A stretch of 7,454 nt of DNA from Dehalococcoides mccartyi (GCA_945888895.1 CAMDAY010000108.1:1-7454); one strand, 5' to 3'. Counted from the stretch's first letter, positions 1 to 5,647 are shown. The notes: a model not told the origin generated them from the sequence alone. Numbers and translations are program-made.

Positions 1-300
1 ATAGGACGAGAGTGCCCGTCCGAGGCGACCGATACCGACCACCACCACGCGCCAGCGCCGGTCGAGGCCGAGGATGAAGCGCAACTCCTCGGCGAGTCGG
101 ACCACGGAGTAGCCGCGTCCCTGCTTGCCGAAGCGCCCGAAGTACGAGAGATCCTTGCGGATCTGGGCGGGCGTCACGCCCAACTCCTCGCCGAGCTCCT
201 GGGAGGAGATGACGGCGCGGCCTTCCTGCTCGAGCCGCGACAGCAGCCGGTAGTACAGGGGAAGACGGTCAATGACGACGTCAGGAATCTCGATCGGCAA
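1..300 (-). CDS. rex: Redox-sensing transcriptional repressor Rex, N-terminal part (cut by window edge)
   Basis: Rex is a cytoplasmic repressor that binds operator DNA when the NADH/NAD+ ratio is low and lets go when NADH binds, controlling respiration and fermentation genes. The 100 visible residues show the family order. A winged-helix DNA-binding domain lies at about 4-60, with IPDVVIDRLPLYYRLL at 5-20, SSQELGEELGVT at 31-42, and the hallmark QIRKDLSYFGRFGKQGRGY at 46-64. The Rossmann NAD(H)-binding domain begins at about 80, with VVVVGIGRLGRAL at 85-97 (GxGxxG). The rest of the Rossmann domain and the dimerisation helix lie beyond base 1. I chose a TTG start at 300-298 because it directly precedes PIEIPDVV, fits normal Rex N-termini and has an AGGGG ribosome-binding site (307-311) 6 nt upstream. 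An in-frame ATG at 411-409 would add 37 residues (rich in Arg and Pro) and would place the likely promoter inside the gene. The gene is divergent from the FGE-like gene. Family identification is very secure; the start is fairly secure. Confidence 0.94.
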   Translation of the reverse strand, partial: MPIEIPDVVIDRLPLYYRLLSRLEQEGRAVISSQELGEELGVTPAQIRKDLSYFGRFGKQGRGYSVVRLAEELRFILGLDRRWRVVVVGIGRLGRALSSY

Positions 301-341
301 CCAAGGCCCCTGTCCCGCGCGTTCGGGGCGTCCACGAGGTG

Positions 342-351
342 CGTGAACACG
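342..351. promoter_or_regulatory. Short imperfect palindrome at the predicted rex transcription start (possible operator)
   Basis: Read on the minus strand this is CGTGTTCACG, with 4-bp arms CGTG/CACG around TT. It begins about 4-7 nt downstream of the proposed rex -10 box, a typical place for a repressor site. It contains TTCAC, which is part of the Rex half-site TTCACAA known from Gram-positive bacteria, but the second half-site at the expected spacing is absent. Autoregulation of rex is common in the family. The match is weak and may be chance. Confidence 0.2.
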
Positions 352-354
352 ACG

Positions 355-382
355 ATGATACCCCGCGCGGGGGTGCGTGCAA
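355..382 (-). promoter_or_regulatory. Probable rex promoter
   Basis: On the minus strand TATCAT (360-355) matches five of six bases of the -10 consensus. TTGCAC (382-377) is a weak -35 candidate, and the spacer is 16 nt. The spacer contains the perfect 12-bp palindrome CCCCGCGCGGGG (361-372), which could bind a regulator or be a by-product of high GC. Transcription would start near 348, giving a leader of about 48 nt and supporting the TTG start of rex at 300. Confidence 0.4.
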
Positions 383-425
383 TTTTGCGGGACTCGCTGG
401 TTCGGGCTCATCGGGGACCGTGCTC

Positions 426-460
426 GGCCTGTTCGAGGCCAGCGGGGTGCGCTCCCCCGC
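426..460. other. Two adjacent small GC hairpins in the rex/FGE-like intergenic region
   Basis: GGCCT (426-430) pairs with AGGCC (436-440) around a 5-nt loop. GCGGGG (442-447) pairs with CCCCGC (455-460) around a 7-nt loop. Both lie upstream of the proposed -10 box of the plus-strand gene. No T-run follows, and no gene ends here, so they are not terminators. They could be operator-like inverted repeats or chance pairing in GC-rich DNA. I see no other structure in the 301-482 intergenic region apart from the rex promoter elements. Confidence 0.3.
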
Positions 461-470
461 ATGCCCTCGC

Positions 471-476
471 TAGGAT
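471..476 (+). promoter_or_regulatory. -10 box TAGGAT for a probably leaderless FGE-like mRNA
   Basis: TAGGAT fits TAnnnT and is followed by six bases (CGGGGG) and then the ATG at 483, so transcription would start at or next to the A of the start codon. The G run touching the ATG is too close to act as a normal ribosome-binding site. No good -35 box is seen. The same spacing recurs at 1778-1783 and 2267-2272. Confidence 0.35.
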
Positions 477-482
477 CGGGGG

Positions 483-1289
483 ATGAGCGACGGGGCATAC
501 TCGACCGGGGCGACGCTGGATGAGCGCATCGCCCGCCTGCTGAGCGAGGGGCCCTCGGCGACACCGTTCGTCGATCTCCCGGGCGGTGTCTTCGAGATGG
601 GGTCGCACGGGCGTCCGGACGAGCTGCCACTGCGCACCGTCCGCGTGCGACCGTTCTCCGTGGCGCTGGCGCCGGTCACGAACGTCGAATTTGCCGCGTT
701 CCTCGCGGCCACCGATCATGAGCCACCGCGCTACTGGGACGACCCGCACTTCCGCCGCCCGGACTGCCCCGTCATCGGCGTCTCGTGGCTCGACGCCGTC
801 GACTACTGCGCGTGGCTGAGCGAGGTCCTCGGGCGGGCGTGTCGCCTACCGACGGAGGCCGAGCGCGAGTATGCCGCGCGCGGCACGGAGCCTCGAGGTG
901 CCTACGACTGGGGTGACGCTCCGTGGTCGGAGGGCGTCCACGCCTTCGGTGCCGCAGGTGGCGACCGTCCGCATCCGTTGGGCAGCACGCCGCCGAACGG
1001 CTTCGGCCTGTACCACATGGGCGACAACGTCCACGAATGGTGCAGCGACTGGTACGCCCCGGATGGCTACGCGCGCGAAGTGAGCCTGGACGGCAGCCCT
1101 GTCGAGGATCCTCGGGGCCCCGAGGAGGGCGAGCGTCGTGCCTCGCGGGGCGGGTCGTGGCGGCACCGGATCAAGGTGGCGCGCATCGCCGCGCGATCCT
1201 CGCTGGCGCCCGACCGGCGGTACAACGACTACGGGATGCGTGTGTACGCGGACCCCCTGGCGGACTTGGTGGAGCGTCCGAGCGCCTAG
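483..1289 (+). CDS. FGE-sulfatase (SUMF1/EgtB/PvdO) fold protein without the catalytic cysteine pair
   Basis: The 268-residue protein is almost entirely one FGE-sulfatase domain (about 30-256) and has no signal peptide or membrane segment. Family landmarks are PGGVFEMGS (33-41), PVTNVEF (64-70), PVIGVSWLDAVDYCAWLS (96-113), RLPTEAEREYAARG (121-134), WGD (143-145), NGFGLYHMGDNVHEW (172-186), RGGSW (222-226), AARSS (236-240) and YGMRV (250-254). True formylglycine-generating enzymes carry two copper-binding catalytic cysteines just after RGGSW. Here that segment reads RHRIKVARIAARSS, has none, and is about three residues shorter. The four cysteines present (95, 109, 120, 187) lie elsewhere. There is no DinB domain, so this is not a typical EgtB. 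The fold call is secure, but sulfatase activation is unlikely and the real role, enzymatic or ligand-binding, is unknown. No sulfatase gene is nearby. It converges on the VanZ-like gene, overlapping it by 4 bp. Confidence 0.9.
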   Translation: MSDGAYSTGATLDERIARLLSEGPSATPFVDLPGGVFEMGSHGRPDELPLRTVRVRPFSVALAPVTNVEFAAFLAATDHEPPRYWDDPHFRRPDCPVIGVSWLDAVDYCAWLSEVLGRACRLPTEAEREYAARGTEPRGAYDWGDAPWSEGVHAFGAAGGDRPHPLGSTPPNGFGLYHMGDNVHEWCSDWYAPDGYAREVSLDGSPVEDPRGPEEGERRASRGGSWRHRIKVARIAARSSLAPDRRYNDYGMRVYADPLADLVERPSA

Positions 1290-1771
1290 GGCCTCCGCGG
1301 GTTGAGCGTGCGCGTCAGCAGCAGTCGCCACAGCACGCTGCCACCCAGGAACCCGACGAACGCGCCGAGCACATCGAACACCAGGTCGGAGAGTTGGGCC
1401 GACCGCGTAGGGGTGAAGCTCTGCGCCCACTCCGTGAGGCCGCCGAACAGCCACATTCCCAGCATCACCATGACCAATGTCCGCTGCGGCGCGCGCCGAG
1501 CCGCGGGACTTGTGGCGTACCAGAGCGAGATGAACAGGCCGAGGAGCGCGAAGAGCAGAGCGTGGCCCGCCGCTTCCTCCTCCTCCAACGTCCAACCCGG
1601 CGGTGGTGACAGCGACGGCGCGAGGGCCCCGGGCGTGGCAGGGGTTGCCGTCGCGTCAGCCATGAACGTGCCCCAGTGCGGCGGCTCCGGCGCCAGCGTC
1701 ACGTACAGGATCGCGATCGCGACCAGCAACGTCGCGACCTGCGCACCGCGGCGGAGCGTCAGTGGTGTCAT
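1286..1771 (-). CDS. VanZ-like family membrane protein
   Basis: From the chosen ATG the protein has 161 residues and four likely membrane helices at about 9-26, 69-85, 96-113 and 131-152. A Pro/Ala/Thr-rich, acidic loop (about 28-67) separates helices 1 and 2. The VanZ signature is clear: a small-residue HALLFALLG in helix 2 (70-78) and GGLTEWAQSFTPTRSAQLSD (110-129), with the conserved Glu114, Gln117, Arg123 and Asp129, followed by DVLGAFVG. The family is named after the teicoplanin-resistance protein VanZ, but most members are chromosomal proteins of unknown function, and nothing nearby suggests a resistance cluster. An in-frame GTG at 1816 would add 15 mostly basic residues but has no ribosome-binding site. 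The ATG at 1771 starts just before helix 1 and follows a TAnnnT box by 6 nt. Its stop codon shares CTAG (1286-1289) with that of the convergent FGE-like gene. Confidence 0.88.
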   Translation of the reverse strand: MTPLTLRRGAQVATLLVAIAILYVTLAPEPPHWGTFMADATATPATPGALAPSLSPPPGWTLEEEEAAGHALLFALLGLFISLWYATSPAARRAPQRTLVMVMLGMWLFGGLTEWAQSFTPTRSAQLSDLVFDVLGAFVGFLGGSVLWRLLLTRTLNPRRP

Positions 1772-1777
1772 CGGGAA

Positions 1778-1783
1778 AAGGTA
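1778..1783 (-). promoter_or_regulatory. -10-like TACCTT for a possibly leaderless VanZ-like mRNA
   Basis: On the minus strand TACCTT (1783-1778) fits TAnnnT and is followed by TTCCCG and the ATG at 1771. No ribosome-binding site precedes that ATG. The match to TATAAT is poor (three of six), so the call rests mainly on the spacing, which is the same as at the FGE-like and pabB genes. Confidence 0.28.
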
Positions 1784-1832
1784 CAGTCCGCCCCGTCTGC
1801 GCGCGAGGTCGCGCACGCATGATCGCGATGGC

Positions 1833-1838
1833 TATGAT
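1833..1838 (+). promoter_or_regulatory. -10 box TATGAT upstream of the DoxX-like gene
   Basis: TATGAT matches five of six -10 bases and would start transcription near 1845, leaving a leader of about 33 nt. No convincing -35 box is found. The box sits inside a direct repeat of ATGATCGC (1819-1826 and 1834-1841, 15 bp apart), and the 8-bp palindrome ATCGCGAT lies at 1822-1829. Together these could form a regulator site or be chance. The region 1772-1877 is the divergent spacer between the VanZ-like and DoxX-like genes and holds nothing else that I can identify. Confidence 0.35.
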
Positions 1839-1863
1839 CGCTGGAGACGGACGCAGTGAGGCC

Positions 1864-1870
1864 GGAAGGG
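1864..1870 (+). promoter_or_regulatory. Ribosome-binding site GGAAGGG of the DoxX-like gene
   Basis: The purine-rich GGAAGGG lies 7 nt before the ATG at 1878 and fixes that start. Unlike the three genes with a box 6 nt from the ATG, this gene looks conventionally led. Confidence 0.55.
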
Positions 1871-1877
1871 CGAGACG

Positions 1878-2252
1878 ATGCATCGGTTGCTGTGGGTGCT
1901 CCAGGTGATCCTTGGGGTCTATTTCGTGTTCATCGGCGGCATGCACTTCATGCTGCCGCCGGGCCTTCCGGCCATGATGGCGTGGATGTACGACCTGTCG
2001 CCGACGCTGCATCTGGTGAGCGGCACGGCGGAGATCCTCGGTGGGCTCGGGTTGATCCTCCCGGCGGTGAGCGGGATCCAGGTGCGGTTGGTTCCGTTGG
2101 CCGCGCTCGGGCTGATGGTTGTGATGGTCCTCGCGGTCGCGTGGCACCTCCAGCGCGGCGAGGTCCAGAACGTGCCCGGCAACCTGCTCTTCGCGTCGTT
2201 GCTCGCATTCGTCGCATACGGACGGCTGCGGCTGCGTCCGCTCGGGGAGTAG
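1878..2252 (+). CDS. Small four-helix membrane protein, DoxX-like family
   Basis: The 124-residue protein is almost wholly hydrophobic, with four predicted membrane helices at about 4-22, 45-64, 71-90 and 101-116, the usual size and topology of DoxX-like proteins. Family-like features are the first helix ending in FIGGMHFMLP (18-27), with Phe and His just after a Gly pair, and the second helix HLVSGTAEILGGLGLILP (45-62), with Glu52 in a small-residue helix. The short C-terminus is basic (GRLRLRP, 115-121). Relatives have been linked to thiosulfate-quinone oxidoreduction or redox membrane complexes, but most have no known function, and no partner enzyme is next to it. It lies 26 bp upstream of pabB on the same strand. 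Co-transcription is possible, but pabB appears to have its own promoter in the gap. The family call is good but not certain; a generic small membrane protein is the alternative. Confidence 0.75.
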   Translation: MHRLLWVLQVILGVYFVFIGGMHFMLPPGLPAMMAWMYDLSPTLHLVSGTAEILGGLGLILPAVSGIQVRLVPLAALGLMVVMVLAVAWHLQRGEVQNVPGNLLFASLLAFVAYGRLRLRPLGE

Positions 2253-2266
2253 CCGCAGACGCCCGG

Positions 2267-2272
2267 TACAAT
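2267..2272 (+). promoter_or_regulatory. -10 box TACAAT for a probably leaderless pabB mRNA
   Basis: TACAAT matches five of six -10 bases and is followed by six bases and the ATG at 2279, so transcription would start at the start codon. GAGGT touches the ATG with no spacer and so cannot easily act as a ribosome-binding site. No clear -35 box is seen. This is the strongest of the three boxes with 6-nt spacing. Confidence 0.48.
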
Positions 2273-2278
2273 CGAGGT

Positions 2279-3754
2279 ATGTCGAGCGTTTCGTCGACCT
2301 CGCGCGTGGTGGTGGAGCCGTGGCGCGGCGCGGGTGCTGCCGATGCGGCTGCCGCCCTGCGCGACCGGCCCAGACTCGCATGGGTCGACTCCTCGATGGC
2401 CGACGAGCGACTCGGGCGGTGGTCGATCGTTGCGAGCGACCCGCGCTGGGCGCTGACGGCGTACGGCACGGACGTCGTGATCGAGGCCGCAGACGGGCCT
2501 CGACGGCTCGCGCCCGGCGCGCTCCACGCCCTCGCCCGCGCGGTCGAGGATGAGCCGCGCGCGCTGCTAGCAGTCAGTGCGTTCGACGGCGCGCCCGACC
2601 TCCCGTTCCTTGGCGGCGCGATCGGCGTCCTCGGCTTCGAGCTGGGGCGCGAGGTTGAGCGGCTTCCCGCAACCACGCGCGACGATGTCGGTGCGCCGGA
2701 CCTCGCGTTCGGTTGGTACGACGCGGCGCTGGTCTGGGACGGTGCGCGTGACGAAGGCTGGCTCGTCGGTCGCGTCGAGGCCGTGCGCGCCCTCCGTGCT
2801 CGGCTCACCCAGGGTTCGCGCACGTCCCCTCGCCCGGCGAGCGCTGGCGTGCTGCGGAGCAACATGACGCGCGCTGCCTACCTCGATGCCGTCGAGCGCG
2901 CGCGGCGCTACATCGCAGCGGGTGACATCTACCAGGTGAACTTGGCGCAGCGCTTCTCCGCGCCGTACGGCGGCAGCGGCTTCGACCTGTACCGGCGGCT
3001 GCGCTCCGTGAGCCCCGCGCCGTTCGCCGCGTACCTCGACCTCCGCGGTGACTTCGGTGGTGTCGAGGTGCTCTCGTCATCGCCGGAGCGCTTCCTGCTT
3101 GCGGACGGCGATCGGCTGGAGACGCGCCCGATCAAGGGCACGCGTCCACGCGGCGCGACACCCGTCGAGGATGCGCGCGAGGTCGCCGAACTGCGGGGTA
3201 GCGTGAAGGACCGCGCCGAGCACCTGATGATCGTGGACCTCGAGCGGAACGACCTCGGACGCGTCGCGGCGACGGGCACGGTGCGCGTGCCGGAGTTCGC
3301 CGCGCTGGAGACCTACGCGCAGGTGCATCACCTCACCTCGACCGTCGAGGCGCGCCGCCGCGAGGGCGTGGGCCTCGAGGCGTTGCTGCGCGCGACGTTC
3401 CCCGGCGGTTCGATCTCCGGTGCGCCGAAGATCCGCGCGCTCGAGATCATCGACGAGCTCGAGCCCACGGTTCGCGGCGTCTACACGGGCGCGATCGGGT
3501 ACGTGTCCGCGCGCCGTGCCCCCGAGGACTGGCGCCTCGACCTCAACATCGCGATTCGCACCATCACCCTCGCCGACGGCGTCGCGCACCTGCACGTCGG
3601 CGGCGCGATCGTCCACGACTCCGACCCGGAGTCCGAGTACGTCGAGACGCTGGACAAGGCGCGCGGCATGGCACGTGCCCTCGGCGTCGCGCTTCCTGAC
3701 GAGGCTGGCGCGCCGTCCGCCGCTCCCGCTTCCACCTCGACCGCGCGCTCGTGA
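2279..3754 (+). CDS. pabB: Aminodeoxychorismate synthase component I (PabB)
   Basis: PabB aminates chorismate to 4-amino-4-deoxychorismate in the cytoplasm, using ammonia from the PabA glutaminase, for p-aminobenzoate and folate synthesis. The 491-residue protein has the N-terminal TrpE/PabB domain (about 33-160, with LGRWSIVASDPRW at 45-57) and the chorismate-binding domain (about 195-468). The latter shows GDIYQVNLAQRF (215-226), SSSPERF (266-272), EHLMIVDLERNDLGRV (314-329), PGGSISGAPKIRALEIIDEL (375-394), YTGAIGYVS (402-410), NIAIRT (423-428) and HVGGAIVHDSDPESEY (439-454). PIKGTRPRG (284-292) has Lys286 where PabB has its catalytic lysine and anthranilate synthase TrpE normally has PIAGT. 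This, together with the following lyase gene, favours PabB over TrpE. An Ala/Ser/Thr-rich tail (about 474-491) is dispensable-looking. The reading frame is open well upstream, but the ATG at 2279 fits homologous N-termini and the promoter. PabA is not in the window. Confidence 0.92.
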   Translation: MSSVSSTSRVVVEPWRGAGAADAAAALRDRPRLAWVDSSMADERLGRWSIVASDPRWALTAYGTDVVIEAADGPRRLAPGALHALARAVEDEPRALLAVSAFDGAPDLPFLGGAIGVLGFELGREVERLPATTRDDVGAPDLAFGWYDAALVWDGARDEGWLVGRVEAVRALRARLTQGSRTSPRPASAGVLRSNMTRAAYLDAVERARRYIAAGDIYQVNLAQRFSAPYGGSGFDLYRRLRSVSPAPFAAYLDLRGDFGGVEVLSSSPERFLLADGDRLETRPIKGTRPRGATPVEDAREVAELRGSVKDRAEHLMIVDLERNDLGRVAATGTVRVPEFAALETYAQVHHLTSTVEARRREGVGLEALLRATFPGGSISGAPKIRALEIIDELEPTVRGVYTGAIGYVSARRAPEDWRLDLNIAIRTITLADGVAHLHVGGAIVHDSDPESEYVETLDKARGMARALGVALPDEAGAPSAAPASTSTARS

Positions 3755-4659
3755 GCGATACGCCGGGTGGGGCGGTTCTCAGTTACGCCTGGGTCGACGG
3801 CGCGGTCGTGGCGCGCGACGAGGCACGGGTCTCCATCGACGACTTCGCCGTGCGCTACGGCGCCGCGTGCTTCGAGACGATGCTCGCCCGCGGCGGGCGT
3901 GTGTTTCGTCTCGCCGCGCACCTTGACCGGCTCGAGGATGGCCTGCGGGGGATGGGAGTCGAGGTGCCCGACCGCGCGATCCTCGAACGGGCGGTCGATG
4001 AGACGCTCGCCGCGAACGCGCTGACCGCACCGGATGTCGGGGCGAGCGTGCGGCTCACGGTGACGGCTGGAAGTGGACACGTCCCGGCGCTCAGTGCCGC
4101 CTCTGGGCCCTCGGTCATTGTCACCGCCGACCCGCTGCCGCCGCCGTCCGTCCCGCCTCGATTGCGGGTGGCCGGCACGAGGATCGATGCGCGCCGACCG
4201 CTGCGTGGCGCAAAGACGTCGCACTTCCTTCCCTACCTGCTCGCGCGCGCTCAGGCCCGCGCCGCCGGTGCGGACGACGCCGTGCTGCTCAACCACGACG
4301 GCGCGATCGTCGAGGCGGCGACGGCCAACCTCTTCGTCCTCCGGGACGGCACGCTGCACACACCCGCCCTCGACGATGGTCCGCTGCCCGGCGGGACGCG
4401 CGCCGCGCTGATCGAGGTCGCGCGCAGCCTCGACGTCGCGGTGGTGGAGCGGACGCTGGGCCTGGGCGATCTCGCGCAGGCGGAGGCAATCCTGCTGACG
4501 AGCAGCATCGCGGGGATCGTCTGCGCGGCATCGCTCATGGCGGTCGTGCCCGAAGCGCCGAGTCACCTCGATTGGGCGGCACGCGATCCTGCGCCCCCGG
4601 TGCTCGCGCGGCTCATCGAAGCCTACGAGTCGCTGGTCGGCGACGAGCGCCAGCCGTAG
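3751..4659 (+). CDS. pabC: Class IV aminotransferase fold enzyme, probably 4-amino-4-deoxychorismate lyase (PabC)
   Basis: PabC is a cytoplasmic PLP enzyme that splits 4-amino-4-deoxychorismate into p-aminobenzoate and pyruvate, the step after PabB. The 302-residue protein has fold-type IV landmarks: DDFAVRYGAACFET (30-43), the HLDRL motif (57-61), GAKTSHFLPYLLAR (153-166) with the PLP-binding Lys155, EAATANLFVL (188-197) with conserved Glu188, PLPGGTR (211-217), and TSSIAGI (250-256). Branched-chain aminotransferases and D-amino-acid aminotransferases share this fold, and sequence motifs alone do not fully separate them; the tight link to pabB decides the call. The GTG start at 3751 overlaps the pabB stop (GTGA, 3751-3754), which implies translational coupling and matching expression. 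The C-terminus is somewhat long and Ala/Pro-rich (about 265-302). Only 15 bp separate its stop from the convergent ispH stop, and no terminator hairpin is visible there. Confidence 0.86.
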   Translation: MSDTPGGAVLSYAWVDGAVVARDEARVSIDDFAVRYGAACFETMLARGGRVFRLAAHLDRLEDGLRGMGVEVPDRAILERAVDETLAANALTAPDVGASVRLTVTAGSGHVPALSAASGPSVIVTADPLPPPSVPPRLRVAGTRIDARRPLRGAKTSHFLPYLLARAQARAAGADDAVLLNHDGAIVEAATANLFVLRDGTLHTPALDDGPLPGGTRAALIEVARSLDVAVVERTLGLGDLAQAEAILLTSSIAGIVCAASLMAVVPEAPSHLDWAARDPAPPVLARLIEAYESLVGDERQP

Positions 4660-4674
4660 GACAGGGGGCGAGGT

Positions 4675-5610
4675 CTACGCGTTGGCCTTCGAGTAGTCGA
4701 GTTCCTCGGGCATGCGGAACTCGATCGTCTCCTCGGCCACGATGACCGGCTCGACGCGCGTCACGCCGCGCGTGCGCAGGTCGTCGATGATCGGCTGGAG
4801 CAGCGTGTCCGGCACGGATGCGCCCGCGGTCAGGCCCACGATCCCGACGCCCTCGTACCACGCGGGGTCGATCTCCTCGATGCCGTCGACGCGGTAGGCG
4901 GGCGTGCCGGTGGCCGCCGCGACCTCGCGCAGGCGCACGGAGTTGCTGGAGTTCTGCGAGCCGATCACGATCACCAGGTCCGCGCGCTCCGCGATCACCT
5001 TTACCGCCGCCTGCCGGTTCGTGGTCGCGTAGCAGATGTCGTTGCGCACCTCGGCGTTCGGGTAGCGTTCGCGGATCGCGTCGATGGTGGCCGCGGTGTC
5101 GTCGACGGAGAGCGTGGTCTGCGTCACGACGAAGATCGGCCGATTGCCCTCCACGAGCGACTGCACGTCATGCGGGGTGTCGACGACGCGCGTGCGGTCC
5201 AGCGCCTCGCCCTTCGTCCCCTCGACCTCGTCGTGGCCCTCGTGCCCGACGAGGAGCACGTCGTAGCCGTCCTTCGCGGCCTTCTTCGTCTCCAGGTGCA
5301 CCTTCGTCACCAGCGGGCAGGTCGCGTCGATGATCCGCAGCCCGCGATCGCGCGCGGCCTGCACCACGGACGGCGCGATGCCGTGTGCGGAGAAGACGAT
5401 GCGGGCGCCCGACGGCACCTCGCTCACGTCCTCAACGAAGATCGCGCCGCGGCTTCGGAAGTCGTCCACCACGTAGCGGTTGTGCACGATCTCGTGAAAC
5501 GCGTAGACGGGCTCGGTTGACTCATCGAGCACCTGGTCGAGCACATTGATCGCGCGGACAACGCCAGCGCAGAAGCCTCGAGGCTCCGCCAGCAAGATGG
5601 TGTGGGGCAT
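4675..5610 (-). CDS. ispH: 4-hydroxy-3-methylbut-2-enyl diphosphate reductase (IspH/LytB)
   Basis: IspH is the last enzyme of the MEP pathway: an iron-sulfur protein that reductively dehydroxylates HMBPP to IPP and DMAPP in the cytoplasm. The 311-residue length is typical. The three cluster cysteines are present: Cys14 (AEPRGFCAGV, 8-17), Cys98 (IDATCPLVTK, 94-103) and Cys193 (NDICYATTNRQ, 190-200). Active-site residues also line up: His43 (EIVHNRYVV), His76 (SAHG), VGHEGHDEVEGTKGE (121-135) with His126 and Glu128, TQTTLS (163-168), GSQNSSNS (217-224) and TAGASVPD (261-268). The frame is open far upstream, but the ATG at 5610 begins at MPHTILLAEPRG, exactly as in homologues, and has a GAAAGG ribosome-binding site. 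The gene lies 37 bp downstream of the surface-protein gene on the same strand, with a candidate promoter of its own in the gap, and converges on pabC. The short C-terminal tail (about 292-311) is unremarkable. Confidence 0.97.
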   Translation of the reverse strand: MPHTILLAEPRGFCAGVVRAINVLDQVLDESTEPVYAFHEIVHNRYVVDDFRSRGAIFVEDVSEVPSGARIVFSAHGIAPSVVQAARDRGLRIIDATCPLVTKVHLETKKAAKDGYDVLLVGHEGHDEVEGTKGEALDRTRVVDTPHDVQSLVEGNRPIFVVTQTTLSVDDTAATIDAIRERYPNAEVRNDICYATTNRQAAVKVIAERADLVIVIGSQNSSNSVRLREVAAATGTPAYRVDGIEEIDPAWYEGVGIVGLTAGASVPDTLLQPIIDDLRTRGVTRVEPVIVAEETIEFRMPEELDYSKANA

Positions 5611-5620
5611 GGGATGAGCG

Positions 5621-5640
5621 CCTTTCGCCCATCCATCGTA
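5621..5640 (-). promoter_or_regulatory. Candidate ispH -10 box and ribosome-binding site
   Basis: On the minus strand TACGAT (5640-5635) matches four of six -10 bases and fits TAnnnT. GAAAGG (5626-5621) lies 10 nt before the ATG at 5610. A start near 5628 would leave a leader of about 18 nt, so ispH could be expressed independently of the surface-protein gene that ends at 5648. No clear -35 box is seen. Confidence 0.38.
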
Positions 5641-5647
5641 CCAACCG

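Noticed and set aside
301..411. ATG start for rex at 411
   Set aside because: It adds 37 residues unlike Rex N-termini, lacks a ribosome-binding site, and puts the -35 and -10 boxes inside the gene. The TTG at 300 has AGGGG 6 nt upstream.
846..1595. A 249-codon open frame on the minus strand across the FGE-like and VanZ-like genes
   Set aside because: It is antisense to the FGE-like gene and out of frame with the VanZ-like gene; its translation is Arg/Ala/Gly/Pro-rich with no motif. Long open frames of this kind are expected in GC-rich DNA.
1701..1725. GCGATCGC palindrome resembling the cyanobacterial HIP1 octamer
   Set aside because: It occurs within the VanZ-like coding region in Ile/Ala-rich codons; no over-representation is visible in the window and nothing else points to a cyanobacterium.
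1286..1771. Glycopeptide-resistance role for the VanZ-like gene
   Set aside because: Most VanZ-like proteins are ordinary chromosomal membrane proteins. There are no vanHAX or vanRS genes nearby, and similarity is only at the family level.
1856..2278. N-terminal extension of pabB to an upstream start at 1856
   Set aside because: The extra 141 residues overlap the DoxX-like gene in another frame, are Arg/Gly/Ala-rich and match no TrpE/PabB N-terminus. The ATG at 2279 fits the family and has a promoter box.
3481..4566. A 361-codon open frame on the minus strand opposite pabB and pabC
   Set aside because: The plus-strand frames there show complete, conserved enzyme motifs. The antisense product is Arg/Asp-rich low-complexity sequence with no recognisable family.
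4660..4674. A terminator between pabC and ispH
   Set aside because: The 15-bp gap has no inverted repeat and no T-run.
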